From assembly GCA_963765135.1 (NCBI GenBank), contig CAVXUX010000002.1:310001-374000 (forward strand): 64,000 nt of DNA, in the 5' to 3' direction. Origin of the DNA: JACVRW01 sp963765135. Its GTDB lineage: Bacteria; Actinomycetota; Thermoleophilia; Solirubrobacterales; Thermoleophilaceae. Positions 16,637 to 25,479 of this stretch are shown in pieces; position 1 is the stretch's first letter, and each line of letters opens with the position of its first letter. A program made the translations under genes and the position numbers. Below the pieces are notes generated by a model. It did not search any database and was not told where the DNA came from. It was given only the letters and a program-made list of their open reading frames with translations.

Positions 16637-17896
16637 GTGACGCGCCGCACGATGCTCGCGCTCGCCGCGGCCGTGGTCGTGGTCGCCGTCACGGCGGCCG
16701 TTCTGGCGCTGACGGGCGAGGATCCGGCGCCGCCGCCGCAGCTGTCCGGGGAGCGGTCGGCCGCGCGGCTGGTGGACTCGATCGGCGTCAACGTCCACTT
16801 CAACTTCCTCGACACCGCCTACGCCCGCCAGGTGGAGGTGATCGACCGCCTGCGCGAGCTCGGCATCCGCCACCTGCGCGACGGGCAGCCGCTGGCCGGC
16901 CAGGCGATCGAGACCGTGATGCCGGCCGCCGCGCGCGAGGGCATGCGGATGACCCTGATCACCGACGTGACGCGCGATCCGGCCCCGGACGTCGAGCAGT
17001 CGGTGCGGGTGCTGGGCGATCGGATCGCGGCCTTCGAGGCGCCGAACGAGCTCGACAACATGGGCGACCCGGGCTGGGTCGGGAAGCTGACCGCCTACAT
17101 GCCGGCGCTGGACGCCGCCGTACGCAAGGGTGCCCCGGGGGTCCCGCTGCTCGGTCCGAGCCTGGTCAACAGCTCCAGCAGGATCGAGCTCCCGGAGGAC
17201 CTGCCGGGGCTGTTCAACGACCACCCCTACCCGCTCGGCGAGCCGCCCGAGCCCGCTCTCGGCGACGGCGTGCGCGAGGCGCGGCCGGCCCAGGAGCGCA
17301 AGGGCATGTACTTCACGGAGACCGGCTACCACAACGCGTTGGCGTCCACGACCGGGCAGCCGCCGGTATCCGAGGAGGCCGCCGCGGTGTACCTGCCGCG
17401 GGCGCTGGTGGCGGCCTTCGGCGCCGGCGTGCGCCGCACGTTCCTGTACGAGCTGCTCGACGAGAAGCCCGACCCCGGCCTTCACGATCCCGAGCAGCAC
17501 TTCGGCCTGCTGCGCAACGACCTGTCGCCGAAGCCGGCGTTCACGGCGATCAAGACGCTGATCGCGGCGGTGCGGTCGTCCCCCGGCTCGGGGTCCGGCG
17601 TGCTGCCATGGGACCTGCGCGCGCCGGAGGACGCGGACGTGCAGCACGTGGTGCTGGCCCGCCGCGACGGCTCGCGCGCGATCGCGATCTGGCGCCCGGT
17701 GTCCGTCTGGGACACCGACGAGCGACGCGCCGTCGACCCCGGCAGCGTGTCGGTCGAGCTGCTGTGGGGGCGAGCCGCCAGCGACGTGACCGTCTGGCGG
17801 CCCAGCGTCTCCGCGCGGCCGGTGCTGCGCCGCGGGCAGGCGCGGCGACTGAAACTCGACCTGGCCGGCGACCTGGTCCTGGTCAGCTTCCGTTGA
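16637..17896 (+). CDS. secreted clan GH-A-like glycosidase, paralogue 3 of 3 (intact)
   Basis: A 419-residue intact copy. It starts at GTG 16637 (or ATG 16652), with an N-terminal membrane anchor or signal segment TMLALAAAVVVVAVTAAVLAL and no clear cleavage site, so it may remain membrane-anchored. The barrel begins ARLVDSIGVNVHFNFLDTAYARQVEVIDRLRELGIRHLRDG. FEAPNELDN carries the putative Asn-Glu acid/base and MYFTETGYHNA the putative nucleophile Glu, about 95 residues apart. YELLDEKPDPGLHDPEQHFGLLRNDLSPKPAF and a beta-rich C-terminal domain (HVVLARRDGSRAIAIWRPVSVWD) complete it. These placements follow the clan GH-A pattern; the exact family and substrate are unknown. It is followed 22 bases later by the flippase gene. 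Confidence 0.75.
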   Translation: MTRRTMLALAAAVVVVAVTAAVLALTGEDPAPPPQLSGERSAARLVDSIGVNVHFNFLDTAYARQVEVIDRLRELGIRHLRDGQPLAGQAIETVMPAAAREGMRMTLITDVTRDPAPDVEQSVRVLGDRIAAFEAPNELDNMGDPGWVGKLTAYMPALDAAVRKGAPGVPLLGPSLVNSSSRIELPEDLPGLFNDHPYPLGEPPEPALGDGVREARPAQERKGMYFTETGYHNALASTTGQPPVSEEAAAVYLPRALVAAFGAGVRRTFLYELLDEKPDPGLHDPEQHFGLLRNDLSPKPAFTAIKTLIAAVRSSPGSGSGVLPWDLRAPEDADVQHVVLARRDGSRAIAIWRPVSVWDTDERRAVDPGSVSVELLWGRAASDVTVWRPSVSARPVLRRGQARRLKLDLAGDLVLVSFR

Positions 17897-17906
17897 CGGG
17901 CTGGCA

Positions 17907-17912
17907 TACGGT
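17907..17912 (+). promoter_or_regulatory. -10 box TACGGT of the flippase gene
   Basis: TANNNT hexamer ending 6 bases before ATG 17919; it favours ATG 17919 over GTG 17913 as the start. Confidence 0.45.
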
Positions 17913-17918
17913 GTGACG

Positions 17919-19199
17919 ATGCTGCGGCGGCTGCTGGCCCGCGGGCTCGTGCGCGCGGGCATCGTCACCTACGTCTTCTCGGCGCTGACGCTGGTGGCGA
18001 ATCTCGTGACCGGAATCGTGAGTGCTCGCGCGCTCGGTCCGAGCGGCCGCGGCGTGTTCGTCGCGCTCACCACGGTCAGCCAGCTGGCCGGGTTGCTGTT
18101 CGCCGTGGGCGTGGCCAACAGCCTCAGCTACTACATCGCGCGCCGGCCCGAGGACGGCCCGCGGCTGCTGACCACGTGGACGGCGATGCTCGTGCCGCTC
18201 ACGGCGGTGGCGATCGCGATCAGCGAGCTGCTGCTGCCGACGATCTTCAGCGGCGACCAGCAGGCCATCGACCTCGGCCGCTGGTTCATGTTCTCGATCG
18301 TCCTGGTCGTGGGCCTGGAGCTGAACTACGGGTTGCTGCTGGGCATGCAGGACTTCCTGGTCTACAACGTGCTGCGCTTCGCCCAGGCGGCGCTGATCGC
18401 GGCCGCGTTCGTCGTGCTCTGGATCGCCGACGAGATGACCGTGGAGAACGCCCTGATCGCGGCGATCGTCGGGTCCACGACCGCGATGGCCGCCGGCCTC
18501 GCGCGCAGCGTCGTGCGCGTGGGGGTGGGGCGGCTCGACCCGAGGCTGGGAGCCACCTCGCTCTGGTACGGGGTCCGCGGCCAGGGGTCGACGGTCGCGA
18601 CCAACGTGACCGCGCGCCTGGACGTGGCGATGCTGCCCGCGTTCGTCACGAACGCCAACGTCGGGCTCTACTCGGTGGCGGCCAACCTGTCGCTGATCGT
18701 CCACCAGCTGTCCAACACGTTCGCGGGGCTGGTGCTCCCGGCGGCCGTGAGCGACCCCGAGCGCGGCCGAATCAAGGTGATCGGCTCGCTGTGGGCCTCG
18801 CTGGTCGTGGCCGGCGCCCTGGCGGCGGTCCTGGCGCTGTTCGCCCGGCCGCTGATCGGCCTCGTCTACGGCGACTCCTTCCGCGACGCCGCCGAGCCGC
18901 TGCTGCTCCTGCTGCCCGGAGTGGTGCTGTTCGCGGGGTCCTCGATCCTGGCGGCCGGGGTATACGCGGCCGGCCGTCCTTTCACGGCGACGTTCGCCCA
19001 GCTGCTCGGGATGGCGGTGACCGTGGTCGGCCTGTTCGTGTTCCTGCGCAGCGGCGGGATCACCGCGGCGGCGATCGTCTCGACGGCGTCCTACGCGACG
19101 GTCTTCGTGGCGATGCTGATCGCCTACAAGCGGGTCTCGGACACGCCGTGGAGCGCGTTCGTTCCCAGCCGGGCGCGCCTGCGCGGCCTGCTGACCTAG
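17919..19199 (+). CDS. polysaccharide flippase (Wzx/MATE-like oligosaccharide flippase family)
   Basis: A 426-residue protein with about 12-14 membrane segments. It opens YVFSALTLVANLVTGIVSARALGPSGRGVFVALTT, the signature first helices of Wzx-type flippases (ALGPSGRGxF). A mid-protein loop with RLDVAMLPAFVTNANVGLYSVAANLS is also typical (charged Arg/Asp in a helix). It would move undecaprenyl-diphosphate-linked repeat units to the outer face of the membrane. Start chosen from the -10 spacing. Its stop and the stop of the convergent initiating transferase share CTAG at 19196-19199. A second flippase lies at 24187. Confidence 0.87.
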   Translation: MLRRLLARGLVRAGIVTYVFSALTLVANLVTGIVSARALGPSGRGVFVALTTVSQLAGLLFAVGVANSLSYYIARRPEDGPRLLTTWTAMLVPLTAVAIAISELLLPTIFSGDQQAIDLGRWFMFSIVLVVGLELNYGLLLGMQDFLVYNVLRFAQAALIAAAFVVLWIADEMTVENALIAAIVGSTTAMAAGLARSVVRVGVGRLDPRLGATSLWYGVRGQGSTVATNVTARLDVAMLPAFVTNANVGLYSVAANLSLIVHQLSNTFAGLVLPAAVSDPERGRIKVIGSLWASLVVAGALAAVLALFARPLIGLVYGDSFRDAAEPLLLLLPGVVLFAGSSILAAGVYAAGRPFTATFAQLLGMAVTVVGLFVFLRSGGITAAAIVSTASYATVFVAMLIAYKRVSDTPWSAFVPSRARLRGLLT

Positions 19200-20675
19200 T
19201 AGGCGCCGGGGCCGCGCCAGACCACCAAGACCGTGCGCAGCAGGATCTTCAGGTCCTTGCGGATGCTGTAGTTCTCGACGTACTCGCGCTCGACCGCGAG
19301 GCGCTCCTGGAAGTTCAGCTCGCCGCGCCCGTGCACCTGCATCGGCCCGGTCAGGCCGGGGCGCATCTGCAGGCGGAAGCGCTGCGTCTCGCCGTAGCGC
19401 TCGACCAGCCAGAGCTCCTCGGGGCGCGGACCGACGAGGCTCATGTCGCCGCGCAGCACGTTGAGCAGCTGCGGCAGCTCGTCGAGGCTGGTGCGCCGCA
19501 GGTACCGGCCCACCTTGGTCACGCGCGGGTCCTCGCGCAGCTTGAACATCGGCTCGACGAGCTCGTCGGGCGAGATCACCTCGGAGATGCGCTCCTCGGC
19601 GTCACGGCACATCGTCCGGAACTTGAGGATCTTGAAGGGCTTGCCGTCGCGCCCCGCGCGGACCTGCCTGAACAGCGCCGGGCCCTTCGAGGTGAGCCGG
19701 ACGGCGAGCGCGATGATCAGCATCAGCGGGGCCAGGATCACGAGCCCGGCGGCCGAGAGGACGACGTCCACGACGCGCTTCAGCGCCATCGTGGACCACG
19801 ATGTGCCCCAGGTGCCGTACTCGATCACCGGCATCTCGGCGATGTGGTTGAGCTGCACGGCCGTGCCGAGCATCGCCCGCATCGGCGGCATCACGCTCAG
19901 CTTCACGCCGGTCGCCCGGCAGGACGCCACGACCCGCGCCAGGGTCGCCTCGTCCAGCTCGGGGACGGCGAGCACCACGCGCTCGATGCCGGTCTCGGAG
20001 AGCAGGAACTCGAGGTCCTCACGGGTCAGCTCCTCGAGCTTGAACTCACGGTGCGAGGCCCCGTTGCCGTTGCCGTTCTCGGTGCTCGAGTACTCGAGCA
20101 CGGACAGGTGGTGCCCCGGCTCGAGCGCAAGCTTTCGTGCAACCGCGTCGGCGAGCTTGCCGTGGCCCATCACCAGCGCGCGCTCGGGCGGGACGCGGCG
20201 CCGCCAGATGCCGCGCGCGACCGAGCGCAGCAGGAACGCGCCGACCAGGGCGGCGAGGTAGAGCGCGAGGGCGCTCTTCAGCGTGACCGTCTCGTTCGGG
20301 CAGCGCGCGGATGAAGAAGAGGCTGCCCGCGACCGACAGCGTGACCCAGTGGAAGATGGCCGGCACCTCGTCGGTGGTGAGGTGCCAGATGCGCGGATGA
20401 TCGGCGTCGTAGAGCCCTTCGAACTTGGCGACGATGATCCACAGCGGCAGCGTCGGGAGCACCCAGAGCGGGTCGCTCGTGCCCTCCACGAGGGTCATCG
20501 CCCCGACCGCGATGAGGATCGTCAGGATGTCTGCTGTGAACAGCAGTCGACGTCTTAGCGAGTCCTTGCGCGTACGGGACCGCCTCAGGGGGCGGTCGGG
20601 CGTCTGAGTGGGCGCTAGAGGACGCGCGTCCGTGGGTTGTCGTACCAACGGGCTGCACCTCCGGCGGACCACCAT
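19196..20675 (-). CDS. second polyprenyl glycosylphosphotransferase (initiating sugar transferase; one frameshift)
   Basis: N-terminal part RRRLLFTADILTILIAVGAMTLVEGTSDPLWVLPTLPLWIIVAKFEGLYDAD gives membrane segments. After a one-base shift near 20290-20300 the reading continues LKSALALYLAALVGAFLLRSVARG and PERALVMGHGKLADAVARKL (CoA-binding-type domain). The catalytic C-terminus is MALKRVVDVVLSAAGLVILAPLMLIIALAVRLTSKGPALFRQ, KILKFRTM, TSLDELPQLLNVLRGDMSLVGPRP, MRPGLTGPMQV. It loads the first sugar of a second glycan on undecaprenyl phosphate. The start may be ATG 20675, or TTG 20648 which has GGAGG 9 bases upstream. It differs from the 4332 paralogue in its central domain, which suggests a different sugar or partner. 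Confidence 0.87.
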
Positions 20676-20708
20676 ACTCCAGGCTTCTCAGCCCGCCAGG
20701 GGCAACCG

Positions 20709-22856
20709 TTACCGCCCAACCGCTGTGGCGATCAAGCCCGCGACGCCCAGCAGCAGCGCGAATATGAACGCGGCGATGCCCACCCACGCCGGGCTCGGCG
20801 GTGGGGCGAGCTTGCCGGACAGATCGCTGGCCACCCGGTCGATGAATGGGCCGGAGCGAGGCCTCGACGTCTCGATCTCCTGAGCCACGTAGAGCGCGCT
20901 CGCCGCGTTGGCGCGCTTGATGGTGTTGAGGCGCTTGCGAACCCGGGCGCGCTCGGCGGGCGCCAGGTCGCCGGCCCGCAGTTGCCGGCGCAGGCGCTGC
21001 TGCTCGCCCTGCACCTTCGCCTGGCTCACAAAGTAGGTCGCGCCCAGCAGCGCGCGCCCGGTGGCCTGAGCCAGCCGGCGGGCCTGGCGCGGCGTGCTCG
21101 CCCTCGCGGTGACAGCGAAGCGCATCTGGGCGCCGCGGGGGACATAACGCACGGACACCCGTCGCACATCCACGTTCGCGGCGGTGTCCAGGTCGTTGGC
21201 GACACCCTGCTGGAAGCTTGGGTCGTCCAGCAGCCGCTCGATGCGCGGCTCCCAGGTCGCGGCCGGACCGGGCGCCAGCAGCTCGGCGGTGGTCGAGCGG
21301 TACTTGCTCTGCGACGCGAGCCTCACCGCGACCGGCACCGCGACCACGGCGACGGTCGCGGCCAGCACGGCTGCGACCAGCGGCCGTGGCAGCCGCCTCA
21401 GGCGGCCGCCGATCGAATCGAGCGCGGCCGCGATCGACCGCCGGCTGGGCCACTCGTACTCGCGCGCCGCGGCCGCCGTCGGCCGGCTCGCCTCCCAGAG
21501 CGCCACGCCGAGCAGCGTCCAGGCCAGCAGCTTGCCCGGTTGCTCGATGTACTCGCCCATCAGCATCAGCACCAGGAACCCGCCGACGGCCGCCAGGGCG
21601 GCGGTCCCGAGGGTCCGCTCCGCGGGTCCGGCGCGCGCCAGCCGGATCCCGGCCGCGACCAGCAGCCCACCGAACCCGCCCAGGAACAGGAGGGCGCCGA
21701 GCGGGCCCTGCTCCTGCAGGATCTTGAGGTAGCTGCTGTCGGTGAAGGCCGCCTTGCGGCCCTTGGCGGTGGCTCGGCCGACGGTTCCAAGGCCGGTGCC
21801 GAGTGGCTCCTCGGCGACCTTGTCGAAGGTCCGTTCCCAGGTGTCGAAGCGCGTGGTGACCGAGTCGTCGGAGAACGGGTTGGCGAGGCTCTCGGCGCGA
21901 TCCTCCGCCGTGGGCGACACCTCGCCCGCGAGCAGCGCGGCGCCATACCCGCCGGCGAGCACGACGACGACGAGCCCCACCGCGTAGACGCCGCGCCGGC
22001 GGCTCTTGCCCTGCTGCAGCAGCATGATCAGCGCCATCAGCGCGGCGCCGGCGACCACGGCCACGAGCGCCGTCCTGACGAACGAGGCCACGATGCCGGT
22101 CATGGCCAGCGCGAAGCCGAGCGCGAACAGCCAGCGCCGTTGCGGGCGCAGGAAGCCGAGCACGAGGCAGACGACCGAGGCCGGGACGAGGAAGCTCACC
22201 AGCCCGACCGGGCCGGTGAACGAGCCGGTGTTGCGGCCGAGCTCGCCGAACGTCGAGTTGAACGCGCGTCGCTCCGCGAACAGCTGCTCGTGCCGGGTGG
22301 GGCCGGTGATGCCCCGGAACGCCGCGTAGAGCACGGCCAGGCCGATCACGCCGAGCAGGAGCACCACCAGGCGCTCCTCGCCGAGTCGCGCGGCGAGCAC
22401 GATCCCGCCGAGCGCGGCCGGCACGTACAGCTGGGTGAGCCGGAAGCCCTCCAGGCCGTTGGTCAGGTTGCCGGCGACCGGGATCTGGAGCACCGACAGC
22501 ACCAGCCAGGCGCCGACCAGGCCCGCGGCGATCCGCTCGAGCCGGGTGGCGCGGCCCCACAGCTCGACCAGGGACCGGCAGCGGTCGCGCAGCAGAAGCG
22601 CCGCCAGCGACCCCAGGAAGGCGAGGTCCAGCACCGCGGCCCCGAGTGCCACCGCGGACGGCGCCGCCTCGAAGCTGAGCCGCATCTTGATCGTGCCCTC
22701 GAAGCTGTAGAGCACCAGGGCGAGGGCAAAGCCGTACTCCGGCGCGCGGATGCAGAGGGCCAGCACCACAGCGAGCAGGCCGAGCACGACCGCGGCCATC
22801 GGCCACAGCGCCGCCAGCACGGCCCCGGCGAGCGCGAGCGCCATCGCCGCGAGCAC
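20709..22856 (-). CDS. fused O-antigen polymerase/ligase (Wzy) and Wzz-like chain-length domain
   Basis: A 715-residue intact reading frame. Residues 1 to about 460 are a polytopic Wzy/ligase-type protein (about 12 helices; loop segments GPTRHEQLFAERRAFNSTFGEL, DTWERTFDKVAEEPLGTGLGTVG and DSSYLKILQEQGPLGALLFLGGF). Residues about 472-715 add a second module: helix LVAAVLAATVAVVAVPVAV (about 492-511), an extracytoplasmic segment beginning SKYRSTTAELLAPG, a likely coiled coil (KVQGEQQRLRRQLRAGDLAPAERARVRKRLNTIK), then PPPSPAW and a last helix. That is the layout of a Wzz polysaccharide co-polymerase without a kinase. Polymerase and length regulator, normally separate partners, would thus be one chain. 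Start uncertain: GTG 22856 is the first clear codon, but coding character continues upstream toward a TAGTCT box at 22956-22961. Confidence 0.83.
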   Translation of the reverse strand: MLAAMALALAGAVLAALWPMAAVVLGLLAVVLALCIRAPEYGFALALVLYSFEGTIKMRLSFEAAPSAVALGAAVLDLAFLGSLAALLLRDRCRSLVELWGRATRLERIAAGLVGAWLVLSVLQIPVAGNLTNGLEGFRLTQLYVPAALGGIVLAARLGEERLVVLLLGVIGLAVLYAAFRGITGPTRHEQLFAERRAFNSTFGELGRNTGSFTGPVGLVSFLVPASVVCLVLGFLRPQRRWLFALGFALAMTGIVASFVRTALVAVVAGAALMALIMLLQQGKSRRRGVYAVGLVVVVLAGGYGAALLAGEVSPTAEDRAESLANPFSDDSVTTRFDTWERTFDKVAEEPLGTGLGTVGRATAKGRKAAFTDSSYLKILQEQGPLGALLFLGGFGGLLVAAGIRLARAGPAERTLGTAALAAVGGFLVLMLMGEYIEQPGKLLAWTLLGVALWEASRPTAAAAREYEWPSRRSIAAALDSIGGRLRRLPRPLVAAVLAATVAVVAVPVAVRLASQSKYRSTTAELLAPGPAATWEPRIERLLDDPSFQQGVANDLDTAANVDVRRVSVRYVPRGAQMRFAVTARASTPRQARRLAQATGRALLGATYFVSQAKVQGEQQRLRRQLRAGDLAPAERARVRKRLNTIKRANAASALYVAQEIETSRPRSGPFIDRVASDLSGKLAPPPSPAWVGIAAFIFALLLGVAGLIATAVGR

Positions 22857-22955
22857 GGCAGCCAGCGGCAGGCCGCCGCTCCCGCCGGGTGCGGCCTCGG
22901 CGTCCCGTCCCGCCGACGAGCGGGCCGACGTGTGGGCAGGCGCGGCGATTGCGAC

Positions 22956-22961
22956 AGACTA
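22956..22961 (-). promoter_or_regulatory. possible -10 box TAGTCT upstream of the Wzy-Wzz gene
   Basis: TANNNT hexamer about 100 bases before GTG 22856. The frame stays open between them but offers no normal start codon, so either the leader is long or the true start codon is miscalled. Confidence 0.3.
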
Positions 22962-23036
22962 GACAGGTTCCGCCGCGCCTGAGCCGCATCTCGGCGTCGC
23001 TCTGGAGCTGCCTTCGCGGCCATCGACAAGGGCCGA

Positions 23037-23042
23037 TACGTT
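23037..23042 (+). promoter_or_regulatory. -10 box TACGTT of the GT4 gene at 23050
   Basis: TANNNT hexamer ending 7 bases before GTG 23050; it overlaps the alternative TTG 23041, which favours GTG 23050 as a leaderless start. Confidence 0.45.
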
Positions 23043-23049
23043 GTCGGGA

Positions 23050-24190
23050 GTGGCGCCTCCCGACCACCCATCCCGGCGTGTGGCGGTCGTGCTGCACGAG
23101 CCGCTGCTCGGCGGCGCCACCAACTCCCTGCTGCGCGTGCTGCGGCGAGCTCGAGCGGCGCGGCTGGGCGTTCTCGTTCTGGGTGCCGGGCCGCGGCGAC
23201 GCCGAGGCCGAGCTGAGGCGGCGCGGCTACGAGGTGGCGACCGCGGAGCGGCTGCTGCGCTTCAGCCTGCCGAGCCTGCGCGAGCCGCCGGGCGTCCGGT
23301 CCGCCGCGTGGCCAGCGCTCTGCCGGCCTACCTGCGTGGCTGCCGTGCGTGGCTCGCCTCCCAGGACGCGACCCTCGTGCACGCCAACACCCTGCTCGCC
23401 CTGCCCGAGCTGGCCGTGCGGCCGCGATCGGCCCCGCCGATCGTGCTGCACGTCACGAGATGCTGCCGGGCGGCGCCAAGGGCGACGTCGCGGCCTGGCT
23501 CGCCCGGCGCGCCGACGTGGTGAGTCGCGGTGTCCGGGGCGGTGGCGTCGGCCTTCGCGGTCGCGGGCTTCGAGCCGCGTCGTCGTGCACAACGGGGTGG
23601 ACGCTGCCCGCCCAGGCGCGCGCCAGCCGGCGGGCAACGGCCGGCTCGTGGTGGGCACGCTCGGCACCGTCAGCAGGCGCAAGGGCAGCGACCTGTTCCT
23701 CGCCGCCAGCCGGCTGGTGCGCTCGCGGCTGGGCGAGGTGGAGTTCCGCATGGTGGGGGACCTCGTGGTGGGCGGCGAGCGGCCTTGGGCGCGCGGCGTG
23801 CTCGAGCAGGCGCAGCGCGACGGGGTCCTGCACCGCAGCGGAGTCGAGCCCTACGCGGAGCTGGCCGAGTGGGACGTCTTCGTGCTGCCGTCGCGCATGG
23901 ACCCCTGCCCGCTGGCGGTGCTGGAGGCGATGGCGAGCGGGCTCCCGGTGGTGGCCAGCCGCGTCGGCGGGATCCCGGAGGAGCTCGGCGAGGACGGCGG
24001 GCTGCTCGTGGAGGCCGAGGACGTGGACGGCATCGCCTCCGCCGTGGTGCGGCTGGCGGGCGAGCCGGACCTGCGGGCGTCGCTCGGAACGGCCGGACGC
24101 CGGCGCGTCGAGCGGCTGTTCACGCTGGAGCGCCAAGCCGAGGGCATCGACGCCGCCTACCGCGAGGCGCTGGCGGGGGGCGAGCGGTGA
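23050..24190 (+). pseudogene. glycosyltransferase family 4 protein, multiply frameshifted
   Basis: Begins VAPPDHPSRRVAVVLHEPLLGGATNSLLRVL, a GT4 start. Later parts are in shifted frames (changes near 23145, 23300, 23455, 23525 and 23575): ELERRGWAFSFWVPGRGDAEAELRRRGYEV, ATLVHANTLLALPELAV, EMLPGGAKGDVAAWLARRADVV. From about 23580 one frame runs cleanly to the end: VVHNGVDAARP, RLVVGTLGTVSRRKGSDLFLAASRLV, WDVFVLPS, MDPCPLAVLEAMASGLPVVASRVGGIPEEL (donor site). The joined protein would have about 380 residues. The stop overlaps the start of the flippase gene (GTGA), so the genes are coupled. The indels lie in G/C runs and look technical. Confidence 0.75.
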
Positions 24191-25479
24191 GCACGGACGC
24201 CCCCGAGGCCGCGGAGCTCGGGAAGCTCCAGGAGATCAGCGGCACCGATCGGCGCATCCTGCTGGTGTCGGCAGGGACGGTCGCGTCGCGGGCGCTGATC
24301 AAGCTCGCCCAGCTCGGCTTCCTGGTGATCGCGGCGCGGCTGCTCAGCGTCCAGGAGTTCGCGGGCTACTCCTACCTGCTCGTCCTCGCGGTCACGTTCA
24401 GCATGCTCGCCGACACGGGCGTGGCCCTCGCCGCCAGCCGCGAGATCTCGGCGGGCCGCCGCTCGCCTGCCGACGCGTTCTGGGCGGGCGCTCCGGTGAT
24501 CGGCATCGCGGCGCTCGCCGGCGGCGGGGTGGTGCTGGCGTTCGGCCTGCTCGACTCCGCGCCCGGCTCCGCCGGTACGGCGCTGGTGCTCACCTGCGGC
24601 TTCGTGGTCGCGAACACGCTGTTCAACTTCGCCGCGACGACGCTGCGCGGCGTCGGCAAGTCGGTCTACGAGGCCGGGCTGCAGGCCGCCGGCGCGGTCG
24701 TGTTCGTGGCTGCCGCCGCGACAGCGCTTGCGCTCGGCGCCGGCCTCGTGGCGGTGCTCGCGATCCTGCTCGCCAAGGAGCTGCTCTCGCTGGTGGCGGC
24801 GCTGGCGGGCCTGCGCGCCGACGTGGGCGGGCCGCGACGCCTGACCTCGGACCTCTGGCGGCGGCTGCTGCGGATCGGCATCCAGCTCGGGCTCGCCTCG
24901 ACCGCTCTGGCGCTGGTCACGCGCATCCCCACCTTCGTGCTGGCCAACTCGGGACCACCCAGGACCTGGCTTGGTTCTCGGCCGCGCAGCGGCTGGCCGA
25001 CGCCGTGCTGGTCCTGGCGACGACGACCGGGTTCGCGCTGCTTGCCGAGCCTGACGTTGCTGCTGGAGAGCGAGCCCGAGCGCGCCTGGCGCTTCCTGGG
25101 CCGCACCCTGGGCGCCGCCGTGGCCATCGGCGCGATCGGCGGCGCGCTCACCTTGGCGTTCGCGCCCGAGATCGTGACCGCGGCTTTCGGGTCGGACTTC
25201 GACGCGGCCACGCACTCCACCCGCGTGCTGATGGCCGCCGCTCCGGCCTACGCCGCGATCGGGATCGGCTGGTACGCGCTGGTCGCGCTCGGGCGTGAGC
25301 GATCGCTGGTGGTGCTGGCGGCCGCCTCGGCGGCACTCGCCCTGGTGCTGTCACTCGTGCTGGTGCCGGATCGCGGTGACGGCGGGGCGGCGGTGGCATA
25401 CGTGGTCGCGCTCGGCGCCATGGCCGCCGCGATCCTCGCGGTCGTCGTCGACGCCCGCCGACGGGTCGCCGCGCCTTGA
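24187..25479 (+). CDS. oligosaccharide flippase family protein (second Wzx; two compensating frameshifts)
   Basis: GTG 24187 overlaps the preceding stop. The protein opens STDAPEAAELGKLQEISGTDRRILLVSAGTVASRALIKLAQLGFLVIAARLLSVQEFAGYSYLLVLAV, a Wzx-type N-terminus (first two helices with the x-R-L-L-x-x-x-E-F pattern). About 12 helices follow. Between about 24951 and 25052 the conserved segment TTQDLAWFSAAQRLADAVLVLATTTGFALLAE reads in a different frame, after which the original frame resumes with LTLLLESEPERAWRFLGRTL. It is a second flippase for lipid-linked oligosaccharide, distinct from that at 17919, consistent with two separate glycans. Confidence 0.83.
   Translation: MSTDAPEAAELGKLQEISGTDRRILLVSAGTVASRALIKLAQLGFLVIAARLLSVQEFAGYSYLLVLAVTFSMLADTGVALAASREISAGRRSPADAFWAGAPVIGIAALAGGGVVLAFGLLDSAPGSAGTALVLTCGFVVANTLFNFAATTLRGVGKSVYEAGLQAAGAVVFVAAAATALALGAGLVAVLAILLAKELLSLVAALAGLRADVGGPRRLTSDLWRRLLRIGIQLGLASTALALVTRIPTFVLANSGPPRTWLGSRPRSGWPTPCWSWRRRPGSRCLPSLTLLLESEPERAWRFLGRTLGAAVAIGAIGGALTLAFAPEIVTAAFGSDFDAATHSTRVLMAAAPAYAAIGIGWYALVALGRERSLVVLAAASAALALVLSLVLVPDRGDGGAAVAYVVALGAMAAAILAVVVDARRRVAAP

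Noticed and set aside
17893..17898. TTGACG as a -35 box for the flippase gene
   Set aside because: Only 8 bases from the -10 TACGGT; spacing is far from 16-18, so it is not counted as part of that promoter.
22857..23049. Longest unassigned stretch, searched for a small gene or RNA
   Set aside because: Only two divergent promoter regions and a possible 5' extension of the Wzy-Wzz gene are seen; no further small gene or structured RNA could be supported.
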